A DNA stretch of 22,126 bases, taken from positions 72,781 to 94,906 of the forward strand of contig BLXT01005626.1 in assembly GCA_019648995.1 (NCBI GenBank), given 5' to 3'. Shown here piece after piece: positions 8,471 to 17,976 of this stretch (its first letter is position 1; every line of letters begins with the position of its first letter). The position numbers and the translations under genes were made by a program. Source of the DNA: Plakobranchus ocellatus. Taxonomy: Eukaryota; Mollusca; Gastropoda; Plakobranchidae. The notes below the pieces were generated by a model. The model was not told the origin of the DNA, ran no database searches, and was given only the letters and a program-made list of their open reading frames with translations.

Positions 8471-10472
8471 TTAAATACAAAATTTGAGTTTATGGGGTGA
8501 TCTGCAAAGTCGAGCAGGCATTGATATGATAGGCTGTCTTGAGAATGATGTGGCAAAAGATGCTTCTGAGTTGCTGCCTTCGGTTTGGGTTGAAGCATCG
8601 AGACAGAGTTTGTTCTTTGTTGAAGAGCAGCACACATCCTCATGGTACTGCCAGAAACAGTCTTTATGGAGGTAGATCTGGCACTCAGCACATCCATCTT
8701 GTGTTTCTTTTGCTCTGCCTGCGCGAGTTTTGAGTTTGCGTTTTGAACAAAACTTGCAGGCCCTTGGTCGACCAGGAAAGACAGTATGTGTGTGATGTTG
8801 TGCCAGTGTTCTGTCCAACTCGGTGATCTCCTTTTGTCGTGCTCTATGAGAACACATTGAGTATCCACCTACAAACTGCTTAGCAACTGTAAGGCGGAAC
8901 TGTTGATGAGAATTGGCGCTTTTCCGACACATTTTGAAAAGTATATAACTGTTCACCAGACTAACATCGATCAAAAACCAAACAAAATATCGCCACCACC
9001 TGTGACCAGGTCTCTGTATGGTATAATCGGCACGCAGATGATCGTGACGGTCAACTCCTCCCATGTATTTATTACAAGCCACGATCCCCTCCGTGGTTTT
9101 AAGTTTACACTCTGCCATCCTTGTGGTCCTCTTATTTTTCTTGAAATTGACTCAGCAGTTGGATTGTGACAAGTAGTTAAATTGAAAACTAAAGAAGAAT
9201 CTTTCCAAACTGTAGCAAGCATTTTACCATCTTCACTTTGCTTGCACATGAATACACCACGTTTTAACTTTTTCAAATGACAACCCTTCTTTTGAGGTTT
9301 TAGTTTAGTAGGCCACTGTTTTTGAGATGTGTTAAACGATCCACAGATATATATCTTTTTTTTTTTAGTAAAGACAGATCTAAAGGTATTGACGTGTAGA
9401 ATTTATCTACATAAATTACATGGTGTTTTCCTGTAACATCTTTACACAAAGTTTCTACAACCCTTTTGGTCAATCCCTCTTCTCTTTTTGCTGTCTGCAG
9501 ATATACCTCAAAATCCCAAATATATCCTGTATGTCCATCGGCAAGGGTGTAAATTTTGTAACCACTTTTAGCTGGCTTGTTTGGGGCACCAACAACACTG
9601 GAATGTTTTCCATGAAATTTTATCATGGCCTCGTCAATGCTTATATTTTCATGTAAATTAAAAAATTCTTTTGATTTAGTTTTCATGTTGCTTAATAGAG
9701 AATTGACTCTGTCCAGTGCACTAGTTTGTGCGACATTTTGGGGATCGTCTACATGAAAAGCGCGATGAATGCCTTTGAACAAGTTTTTAGACATTGTGGT
9801 GCTGACGAACTTGTTCACAAGACACGCATCTGTAGACCAGTAGTCGTCTATAGAAGACTTGAGATCAACACCCATAACTATTCTTAACCCCATGTACACT
9901 GTGATGTCTTTGGTGGTTAAATGAGAGGTTTTCATTTTATACATTTGTACATATTGATTAGAGACTGATGCTGTTGTATCAAGGAAATGTTCTCCTAAAA
10001 ATGACATCAGCAGATTCAGTTCACTTGTTTCCTGCTCTAAGTTAACTGTTGGATCAGGCTTTTCCCCACAGAATGGTTTTTTGATGATCTTTTTAAACGG
10101 TTCAAACCAGTTGATGATACCATCAACAGAAGTCTTAATATCATCTTCATCATCCCCTTCATCTCCTGAGGTACTTTCTGAATCACACCCTTTGCTGGAA
10201 TAACTCTCCGGGTCTGACAAAGAATCCTCACTTGCGACTTTGTCCTCTATGTTTAATGTATTTTCAACCTCTGCAGGTGCTTTTGGGACTGATAAACATT
10301 TAAGCTTTTTCAAGGGAACATTATCATCTGTTTCCCATTCACTTGCTTTTGTTTCTTCTAGTGATGGTATTATAACTGGATCTAGGATCGGAAGTGTTTT
10401 TATCATCGTAGAGGTCATCGTCAGAGTAAAAGAATACTTTCTCTGAGAGAGGCACAAAGTGATTGGGAACAA
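8471..10472 (-). pseudogene. piggyBac (PGBD-type) transposase, frameshifted
   Basis: DDE_Tnp_1_7-type transposase in three open segments. The first (10472 to about 9365) has an acidic N-terminal region (residues about 76-111), then the transposase core with catalytic-type Asp280 (SIDEAMIKF) and Asp356 (VIYVDKFYTS). One base is missing from an A run (9356-9366 on plus): one more A restores the frame into IYICGSF and the next segment. A second frameshift near 9140 leads into KRTTRMAEC and the third aspartate in NKYMGGVDRHD (codon 9050-9052). The C-terminus carries a zinc module CxxC...CxxC...H..C....H (about 8640-8760), as PGBD proteins do. These enzymes cut and paste at TTAA sites. The catalytic triad survives but the copy cannot make a full protein as given. 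No terminal inverted repeats or flanking TTAA pair were identified. Its N-terminus overlaps the OTU region at 10431-11091, and the ATG at 10472 may not be the true start. Confidence 0.88.
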
Positions 10473-11091
10473 ACATTACTTGCTCAGATATTGCACCATT
10501 CACATTTGACCACATGATTTTAATCTACCCACAACTGTTATCACTTGAAGGAGGAACAGAGCTGTTGAGCAGAAGCTTCATAGGTTCAAAAGGCAGTCGG
10601 TTTGTGGATAAAAAGATTTGATATTGTAACCTGTCACTTTGCTAACAGTGAGGAAGTGAATAAATCCAGCCCAATAACCATCAATGGATGTTTTGATGGC
10701 CAGATGTGGGTCTCCCGCTGATGTACACAAGGAAGGGACATGGCCGTTTCAATGATTGGATGTAGGAAATAATTGTTGTCGGCTCTTCCAATCTCTATGG
10801 CGGTAAGTAGTCGTAAAGTTTCAGCCAGAGCAGTGGAACCTAAAAGGGCGATGGAAACTGCATCAAAGAAGCAATTTCCATCAGCAGGAGCAGAAAGAGG
10901 TCGATAGTTCAGAGCTGCATTGGGAAGCAGTTTCTCGGCCACTCTATCAGTTGGGACCATGTCGAGCTGAGGGTATCTTTGTTGTAAAGATGACTCCAAT
11001 TGCAACAAATGCTTCGCATGAAGCTGCTGAATTACCCCTTCATCTTTATTAGTCAAAGCAGATTGAAGAGCAGAGAGGTCGTAACTCGTAC
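10431..11091 (-). pseudogene. OTU-type cysteine protease-like region, frameshifted
   Basis: On the minus strand this region reads LSAPADGNCFFDAVSIALLG, the OTU signature with the D-G-N-C box (nucleophile Cys codon 10871-10873). It follows a conserved-looking VPTDRVAEKLLPNAAL and precedes an ETLRLLTAIEI helix. Near 10711 the frame shifts into a segment with SIDGYWAGFIHF and NIKSFYPQT. It shifts again near 10597, meets a stop at 10525-10527, then reaches IKIMWSNVNG and FVPNHFVPLSEK, whose His (10459-10461) fits the catalytic His of OTU enzymes. OTU domains are deubiquitinase-like and also occur in transposable elements. The next sequence is acidic (FYSDDDLYDD) and runs straight into the piggyBac N-terminus. 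There is no in-frame ATG near the 5' edge; a splice acceptor-like sequence lies at 11092. Clearly a broken copy. Confidence 0.75.
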
Positions 11092-11902
11092 CTGATGAAA
11101 GTAAAACAAATCATTAATATAGACTTTATTGTATCAATGTTCAATATTGAAAATGAAATTATTGAATCTCATGTTAATTTCAGTTTATATTGAGTGTTAT
11201 ATAGTTACTAAATTTGATAGCAGTTTTTGTTATGGCTATAAACTTATTTAAGAAATGAAAAGTCACAGTATGTTGAAAAGGCTATGCAGGAAAACCAGCG
11301 TTTGATGCACATGGATGTATAGTTTTTGAACAGAAATTATATACTTTAATTTATAACTTATTTTGAACGATTTGAAATGTATCTGTCAAAGGCAGATCTA
11401 AAACATTCTAAAAATTCAGTTTTATCATAAAAATGAAGGATAACCCAAAAGTTTGATAGGAAATATGAAAAGAATAAGACAAATGGGGAAAAATCAGAAA
11501 TGGAAAAAAAAACAAAAAAAAAGAATACCGGTAACAAAAGACCACAAAAAAATTAATTAATGGGTAATCAAAACACTTATTAAGAAAAAAAATCTTACCT
11601 TATCGGTGATCTTGTTATCTTGAAGATGACAAAATTAAAACTTGAAAAAATACCTTGTTTGAAGTTGCGCTAAATGCAATTTGGATTAACCAGAGAAGGT
11701 AAATTGTTTCAGATGAGAACCGTTTTTATGCAAGCCAAACCGGAAAAAAACGTAATTGGAGACCTTGTCGTAGAACGACCAAACCGTAATAAATTGTAAG
11801 ATGCCATCAAACCAGAACAGCCAAACCGCAAAAAAGCGTATATTTAACACTAGTAGATCGGCGAGATTACGTTTTTTTCCGCCCTAACCAAAATCGGAAG
11901 GT
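11092..11902. other. Divergent upstream / candidate intron region
   Basis: Gene-free interval between the minus-strand OTU-piggyBac relic and the plus-strand gene relic at 12015. On the minus strand a donor-like AAG|GTAAGA at 11598/11599 and an acceptor-like TTTCATCAG ending at 11092 could bound an intron of about 507 nt. Joining them in the OTU frame creates a stop, so an upstream exon would have to be non-coding. From about 11719 to 12000 the sequence has recurring ACCG, AAAAAACG and AAAAAGCGTA blocks in both orientations, including a perfect inverted repeat. Confidence 0.4.
11741..11881. repeat. 16-nt perfect inverted repeat around 109 nt
   Basis: CGGAAAAAAACGTAAT (11741-11756) is the exact reverse complement of ATTACGTTTTTTTCCG (11866-11881). 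A related block, GCAAAAAAGCGTA at about 11828-11840, is echoed in reverse at 11970-11984. These could be subterminal repeats of a transposon or a symmetric promoter element between divergent units. Confidence 0.6.
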
Positions 11903-12014
11903 TTGGGGAAGATACGCTTTGTTCCGCCTTGGCTTAAATATCCTTACAATATAGGGCAGGAGTGGCCGAGGTATGAACATTACGCTTTTTTACGCTCTGG
12001 TTGCATAAAGGATA

Positions 12015-14206
12015 TGTCATTACAGAGACAGCAGCAGTCCCAAATATCAACAACAAAAGTAACATCATGCACTACGGCTTCTTTAAGTTTGTCAAACTCA
12101 TCAGCAGTGGCTAATTCAGTCTTTGAAGATCTAAATATATCAGAAGTAATTCGTGAGATGGCTGACTATTCTTTTACATACCTTGATAACTCACATCTAC
12201 AGTTGTATTTTTTCAATGGAAAATGGAGAATTCTTAGCCGCATCTTCACCCTACCACTTACCTTCTGCAAAAACAGTTTATAGTTGCGCTCAACCATTAG
12301 CCTCTGCAAAAACAACTAACTGCCCTCAATCAGCAGCCTCTGCAGAACCAAATGTTGACCGGCCTCAACCATCAGCCCCTGCAAAACAAACTGTTGACTG
12401 CCCACAACCATCAGCCCCATTAAAACCAACTGTTTTCTGCCCTCAACCAGCAGCCTCTGCAGAACCAACTTCTGACCGCCCTCAACCAGCAGCCTCTGCA
12501 GAACCAATTTCTGACTGTACTCAACTAGCAGCCTCTGCAGAACCAACTTCTGACTGTCCTCAACCATCAGCCTCTGCAGAACCAACTGTTATCAGCCCCT
12601 GCAGAACCAACTGTTGTCTGCCCTCAACCATCAGCCTCTGCAGAACCAACTGTTGTCTGCCCTCAACCATCGCCTCTGAAGAACCAAATGTTGACCGCCC
12701 TCAACTATCAGCCTCTGCAGAACCAACTGGTGACCGCCCTCAACCATCAGCCTCTAAAGAACAAACTGTTGACTGCCCTACAACACCAATCGCTGCAGAA
12801 AAAACTCCTGTATTCCTTCAATCTTCAGAGTCAGGACCTTTAGATGCTATGTCAGATATAGACAATGATTCATGACACCACCAAAGAAAGCCTTTACTTG
12901 GAATTACCACTTGAAGGCGAAAGGGAAAAATGTAAAAGTCTGCAAGATCATGTTTCTCGCCACCACCGGTCTAACTCAACACTGTGTCGGATCAGCAATG
13001 GATGAGCAGCCAGAAAAACCAATTCAGCAACCAAATAATCCACACTATCAAAGAGGAGAGAAGGCTAAAGAGTTTGTAAATGAGTTCCTGGATCTTTTAC
13101 CAAAATTGCCCTCTCATTACTGCGGACGTGGAATTTCAAAACTGTACCTAGAACCACAGTTTCGAGCGATAACTGACCTTCATTGTTTCTATGCTACTGC
13201 TTGCTCAGAAAAGGGTTATCCTATTCTTAGACTGAGGACCTTTTCTGAGATGCTCAGCTCTAAAAAAATATCACTGTTTCAGCCAAAAAAGGACAGTTGC
13301 GACATATGCATGGGTTTTGAGACAGGAAATGTTGACAAAGAATTCTGGACAAAACATATGAATGACAAGAGAAGAGCTGAAGAAGAGAAGGCCAAGGACA
13401 AAAAAGAAGCTCAAGAAAGAAATGGCAATGTCATGATCTGCAAAGATCTACAAGGTGTACTTTTGGCTCCTTCAATCAACATCTCAAGCTCATACTTTAA
13501 AATGAAATTGGCCGTCCACAATTTCACTCTGAAAAACATGGTCACACTGTGTGCTATGTATGGCATGAGGCAGAGGGTGAACTCACGTCCAACGAGTTTA
13601 CAAGCTGCATTATTGATCACTTGTCATCTCTATCAGGGGCTAACAAAATCGTTTTGTATAGCATTGGTTGGGCTTATCAAAACAAAAATTCTGTACTGGC
13701 CAGTGCACTATCTGCGTTTTCCTTACAGCGAGAATATGAAGTTCAACAGAAATACCTTATAAAAGGTCACTCATATGGAGTAGACTTCATGCACAGTTTG
13801 ATCGAAAGAAAGCTAGAGAACACTAGTGGACTACCTTACCATCATCAGAACTTCAAGGGTATCTCCCAGACCCTATGAAGTAAAGAGCTTAAATCATTGT
13901 TACTTCAAAAACTATGGATAAGTCAGCACCTTCAAAACAATCCGTCCAGGGCGACAGAAAGGTGACCCAACAGTCAATGATCTGAAATGCCTGAAGTATT
14001 CACCCGACAGTGAACTTTCATACAAACTCACATTTGATTGGAAACCTTTACCTAAAGCTTGGGGGCAAAAACCAACTTCAGTTCATCCAACCCTGCTTCA
14101 CACGTCTTACCTTAAAATCACTCTTAACAAAATAAGAGACCTTCAGGGCTTAAAGTCAGTCATTCCAACAGATTATCATCCGTTTTATGACAATTTGCCT
14201 CAGTAA
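12015..14206 (+). pseudogene. Transposon-like repetitive gene family (DUF7869 type), degraded
   Basis: Segments in changing frames read as one protein: a Ser/Thr/Gln-rich start (MSLQRQQQSQ at 12015), a Pro-rich repeat region, then from 12872 a conserved body with YHLKAKGKNVKVCK, ISKLYLEP, SLFQPKKDSCDIC (CxxC), a Glu/Lys coil and KDLQGVLLAP with a candidate acidic Asp. Frameshifts occur near 12213 (T run), 12872, 13545 (into CYVWHEAEGE) and 13820 (into DYLTIIRTSRVSPRPYEV). An in-frame TAA sits at 13919-13921, followed by TIRPGRQKGDPTV and the C-terminal VIPTDYHPFYDNLPQ before the stop at 14206. I recall this as a large invertebrate family annotated DUF7869, probably transposon-derived with an RNase H-like core. 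Where I expect an Asp (YSDG-like), this copy has YSIGW, suggesting loss of a key residue. Family name is from memory. Confidence 0.65.
12262..12800 (+). repeat. 39-nt coding minisatellite (13-residue Pro/Ala/Ser repeats)
   Basis: About 13-14 imperfect tandem copies of a 39-nt unit, encoding a consensus like SAEPTVDCPQPSA. Each unit carries CCTCAACCATCAGCC and TCTGCAGAACCAAC blocks. Units vary at single codons (PSDR, ISDC, NVDR). Around 12590-12675 the frame changes and is later restored within the array (see findings). The unit length is a multiple of three, so copy-number change preserves the frame. Confidence 0.85.
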
Positions 14207-14209
14207 TGT

Positions 14210-14344
14210 TTTAATTTGCTACAAAGGAGCTGCTCAAGTAATGTTGCTTTAAAAAGAAGTGTAATGGGTACTGACTAGTCGCATTAGAGGAGAGGGAGAG
14301 AAAGGGAGACAGACAGACGGAGATACGCAAAGAGAAAGAGAGAT

Positions 14345-14426
<82 letters not shown>

Positions 14427-15433
14427 GCAGACAGACAAACAAACAGAGAGAGAAAAACATTTTAAATCCTGTACATGTTTGATTCAACAATAATGTTTTA
14501 ATGTACATTGACAGTATAATTATAGTGTAATATGACTTTAGATATTAATTACTTTTATGAGTTTGATGTTTAAATTGCCTTGGACAGAGTAAAAAAGATG
14601 GAATTAAAGAGGCAGAGAGAGGGAGAAAGAAAAGAGAAAGAGGTGGAGGGGAGATGTAAAAAATAAATTTTATAAAAATTTTTAATGGTTAAAACCTTTG
14701 CTTTGATTTCAATTGTGATGTTTTCGTCCTGTGTGTGTCTTGGTTCTAACGATTAGGTGTTAAAGTATCTATTTGCTTAAGGATTAGCTGTGAGCCTTTA
14801 ACAAAGTCTTGCGTTCAGCAATAATTGGTCTAACACCTTGTTAGGGGCAAACACAGCCTGTCAACGGCTACACACAATGTAAACAACAATCACTATAAAT
14901 AAATTAATTACATCGACTGCACAAGAGGCTCACACAATTAAAAGGCCGAACACCAGGGATAGGGGACAAAAGAAACTATATTATCATCAAGTAATAAATA
15001 TATATTAAGAAGTAGGAAAGTCACATAAAGAAGAAGACAGATAGATATGAGGTGAGCCAAATGCAAATGTCCACGCACGCAGCTGCGACAATACAGAGTA
15101 ATCTGCTAAGTGTTGCGAGATAGAGCTGTTACACAATTAAATGAGGTTATTACAAATCGTCCACCCACGAGGAAACTCTCCCCGAGAAACTACTTCATAG
15201 GTCAATAAGACTTACAGATACAAGTTATAGCTATATAATCTGTAGATATGATATAGAGATATAATTCCCACACTAATCACTCGCACATGCACACGCTTCT
15301 AAACTTAAGGGGAGGGACGGCTTCTAAGGGTCATTTCTCTTATTTTTACATTGAGACCAAAATAACCTGCACCAATCAACTCAGCATGGTCAAATTAGAG
15401 GAGCATCAACAAAAATTGTAGGGTGTTACTATG
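14210..15433. other. Non-coding stretch with purine microsatellites
   Basis: No gene recognised. It begins with a purine-rich tract containing the (AG)n microsatellite, then a second purine-rich stretch at about 14600-14655. Open frames rich in Ser-Leu on the minus strand are only the translation of the repeat. The rest, to 15430, shows no coding or RNA signature. Confidence 0.5.
14349..14420. repeat. (AG)36 microsatellite
   Basis: An uninterrupted 72-nt run of AG dinucleotides, flanked on both sides by interrupted GA/GACA-rich purine sequence. Length is likely polymorphic. Confidence 0.95.
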
Positions 15434-15481
15434 GTTGTCATGGCAACGGCCACCATCTTGAATTTGTATCAGTATATAAAG
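15434..15481 (+). promoter_or_regulatory. X-box, YY1-like and TATA-like cluster
   Basis: GTTGTCATGGCAAC (15434-15447) differs by one base from the palindromic RFX X-box GTTGCCATGGCAAC. GCCACCATCTTG (15449-15460) is the complement of a YY1-type CAAGATGGTGGC. TATATAAAG (15473-15481) is a good TATA box. Three core-promoter-type sites in 48 nt suggest a promoter or a dispersed regulatory repeat; no plus-strand gene follows nearby. Confidence 0.4.
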
Positions 15482-15884
15482 TGAATTTTTAAATCAATCT
15501 AGTCCTACATTTCTGTTTCAAACAGGCTGAAATTCACTAATAATAGTAGGAACTATATTATCTAAACAATGACGTGGGGAATTATATGTATATTGAAAAA
15601 TACATTTTTTTATGAATTTTCAAATTTTGAATATAGAAAAAGTAATAAAAAATCTCTTTTTTCACGAAAATTTCCAGTTTCCTGCCAAATGGTATAACAT
15701 ATGAAAGAAAGCCCATGTCTTTGCAAGCACCAGATAAAAAGTAAATCACACAACAATTTTCAAGAGAATAGGACAATAAATAACGGAGAAGTAGGTATTT
15801 GAGTGAAAAAAAAATCATATTTTGAGAAAATCGCATTTGAAGTTTTGAAAATAAAAAAATATAAGACCCATAAAAACTTTGAAG
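15482..15884. other. AT-rich non-coding stretch
   Basis: No gene recognised. An 84-codon minus-strand frame (15582-15836) is Phe/Leu/Tyr-rich because of T runs and carries no motif. This may be the 3' part of the remnant at 15885-16296 or simply AT-rich spacer. Confidence 0.4.
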
Positions 15885-16296
15885 TCAAAACATCCCAGTT
15901 TGATATGCTGGGCCCCTCTCCTCTGCCTCCTTCTCCTGGTGAGCCTTCTCTTGATCTGCAGCTCTCATTTTTTTTCTTTTTTGGCCCTTTTTTTGCTGCT
16001 CCTGTAAGTTCAGATAAAGCCTTTTCTTGGCTCTATGTTGGCCTAGCCGATTTCCATGATAGCCTTCCTGGATACCGAGTGTTTTTTTATGGCAGAAATT
16101 GCTGCTGGGCCACTGTTGTGCTCGGCTGCTGCTGATACAAGCGCAAACTGCACTTGCCTCAAAGAATGGAAATTTTGTTGGGAATTGAATTGGTGCTAGG
16201 TTAGATCTAACTTTACTGAGCTGTCCAAGCTCGTCTGCACTCTTGTATTGCACATGCCTCTGTTAGTTGTACAGCACGACGTTTCTTTCTCGGCAT
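15885..16296 (-). pseudogene. Disrupted Lys/Arg/Glu-rich coding-like remnant
   Basis: On the minus strand an ATG at 16294-16296 opens a basic 27-residue frame starting MPRKKRRAVQLTEACAIQE with a nuclear-localisation-like KKRR, ended by a TAA at 16213-16215. Another frame (16253-15885) ends in a charged coiled-coil-like stretch containing EQQKKGQKRKK and KAHQEKEAEERG. Together they resemble the charged N-terminus of a transposon or nuclear protein broken by frameshifts. No family is recognised, and chance within purine-rich sequence is possible. Confidence 0.25.
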
Positions 16297-17597
16297 GATT
16301 TTCTTTTTTGAACAGACTCTGCACAATAATTTTCAATGCGAAAACCGCGGAGATCTACTAAAAGATTGAACAAAACGAAGGTATATATAGATCTATAAAC
16401 AAATTCAATAATACAATTTGTAGCAGTCGAGATTCACCGAACACATGTTCTGCGTAAAAATAGCTGATCGTGACCTTTGACATAGTGCCCCACTTTTGCA
16501 AGCGAATGAGAAGTCTGATGTTACTTCTCGCTGACTGCTCCAGCCAATGAGAGCAGGTCTGATCACGCAGGGGTTGCAAGCCACCATGCCAGTACACAAA
16601 CTTTGCCTAAAATGGGTCAAGATGTGGATCAACCTTTTCAGATGGGGTCAGTTTATGAATGAATGCACCAGTGTGGGAAACTATAGATTGAAGAGCTATG
16701 CGCAGATGTCTTGTACGCATGTAAAGGATTCTATCGATACCAAATACAAGCAGATAGAGGTATTTTTCGCCCAGCACTCGGCCATAACGTGCGGTCGTTT
16801 TTTTAGGTTTTTGGTTGACCTAGTCTAAAATTGGTCATATTTTGACCCTACCCTCCTTCAGAAAACATCAATTTTTGACCACATAGACAAATATTTTTCT
16901 GTATTTCTTGGTAGATATGCATAATAGAATGTTTGAACTTTGAGATTCTGCAAAAATCTCAATATGGACATATCAATCCCTAAAATCGAAATTTTCATTG
17001 CCAGAGAAGCCGCTCCTCCCGTTAATCCATCGATGATTCTTGTCCGTAGAAACTTGTTTAGAGCAGCAGGGTAAATCATGAATGTGCAGAGAATGTTCAT
17101 ATATTTATGTCCTTAGCAGTGTTAATAAGATCTCATACACAACTATAATAATGATAGCTGCTCAATACCACTTTCACTCAAATACTACTCCACACAGGTC
17201 GCTAGCCCTTACTCGAGGGAACAATAATTGTCAACAAGTTATACCACCATTTCAGTTTCACAGGAGAAACATAAATTCGTAGACTTTAGGCAGCAGTCTG
17301 GATAGGCACACAGCCTCAAGAAAAATATAGTATAAATTCAATCGCCACTTGACTTCTATGCGATAATAAAGGTGGTGGGAAGATTAAAATATATCTTCTG
17401 TAGTCAGACAAGTCGGCTAAAACCTGCAGCCAGGACCGTCCACGACTGTTCAGTACGAGGGATAAAATGGGAATGCTCCCACTGCTGCAGAGATCCCGCC
17501 AAGTAGCTCCGTCCGACTCGCCATTGTCACGTGGCCTAACCAACCAATCACAACGCACACACACCAAATTAATGACGTAAAACACAATCACACTCCC
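16297..17597. other. Non-coding stretch; right part may be LTR
   Basis: No coding family recognised. A CCAAT box in good context (AGCCAATGAGAG) lies near 16541-16552, next to an inverted repeat GAGAAGT/ACTTCTC. The part from about 17230 to 17597 continues the LTR-like sequence on the minus strand and contains promoter-type sites: CACGTG at 17528-17533, CCAAT at 17544-17548 and TGACGTAA at 17573-17580. The LTR's far end was not located. Confidence 0.4.
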
Positions 17598-17659
17598 GCT
17601 ACACTAAATACCCAACTATGCTCAGCTAAAATCAAAACATAACTTCACTAGTCCCAACA
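17598..17659 (-). repeat. 3' LTR, start segment
   Basis: On the minus strand this begins TGTTGGGACTAGTGAA and matches the segment at 19759-19829 with three substitutions and a 9-nt gap. It lies 4 nt beyond a polypurine tract and begins with TG, as an LTR should. The LTR continues beyond 17598 toward lower coordinates, but its end is not defined. Confidence 0.65.
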
Positions 17660-17663
17660 TTTA

Positions 17664-17673
17664 CCCCCATCCC
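17664..17673 (-). promoter_or_regulatory. Polypurine tract
   Basis: GGGATGGGGG on the minus strand, immediately before TAAA and the LTR start TGTTGG. Position and composition fit the plus-strand primer of an LTR retrotransposon. Confidence 0.6.
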
Positions 17674-17976
17674 AAGAGAGAACCATAGGTTCGAACGATA
17701 AAATCTCAAATATACATATAACATACATACTATGATGAGAGTAACGTTGCCACGGAGGACCAAGAGTAGCAGCACCTGCGACAAAAAAGAACAACATGAC
17801 GATGCAGTAAATAATTGCATAGGAAACATGCACAGCAAAGCAAACGGTATCTTAGGCATAAAACCATGGTGATAAAATGATTAACCCATTATTAGACCAA
17901 ATAAAGCCTGCTCATCCTGTCAAGAAAAAGTAGTATTAGACATAAGAATGAAAAGCAATAACTGAAAACATGCAGT

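Noticed and set aside
8341-10530. TTAA tetranucleotides as piggyBac target-site duplications
   Set aside because: Several TTAA sites occur on both sides, but no matching inverted repeats were found next to any pair, so the element ends were left undefined.
12316-12585. Minus-strand open frame with LVLQRLLVE-type repeats
   Set aside because: It is the antisense shadow of the 39-nt coding minisatellite; the plus frame fits the neighbouring gene.
13411-13620. Minus-strand ORF of 69 codons
   Set aside because: Antisense shadow of the conserved plus-strand body of the DUF7869-type relic.
14211-14508. Open frames of Ser-Leu repeats on the minus strand
   Set aside because: They are the translation of the AG/CT microsatellite and carry no other sequence.
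17231-17659. A complete 429-nt LTR ending at TTGTTGACA
   Set aside because: The proposed end pairs poorly with TGTTGG, no target-site duplication fits, and the other LTR copy is truncated, so the boundary cannot be supported.
17690-17700. GGTTCGAAC resembling a tRNA T loop
   Set aside because: The flanks cannot form a T stem or acceptor stem, and no A box lies at tRNA distance.
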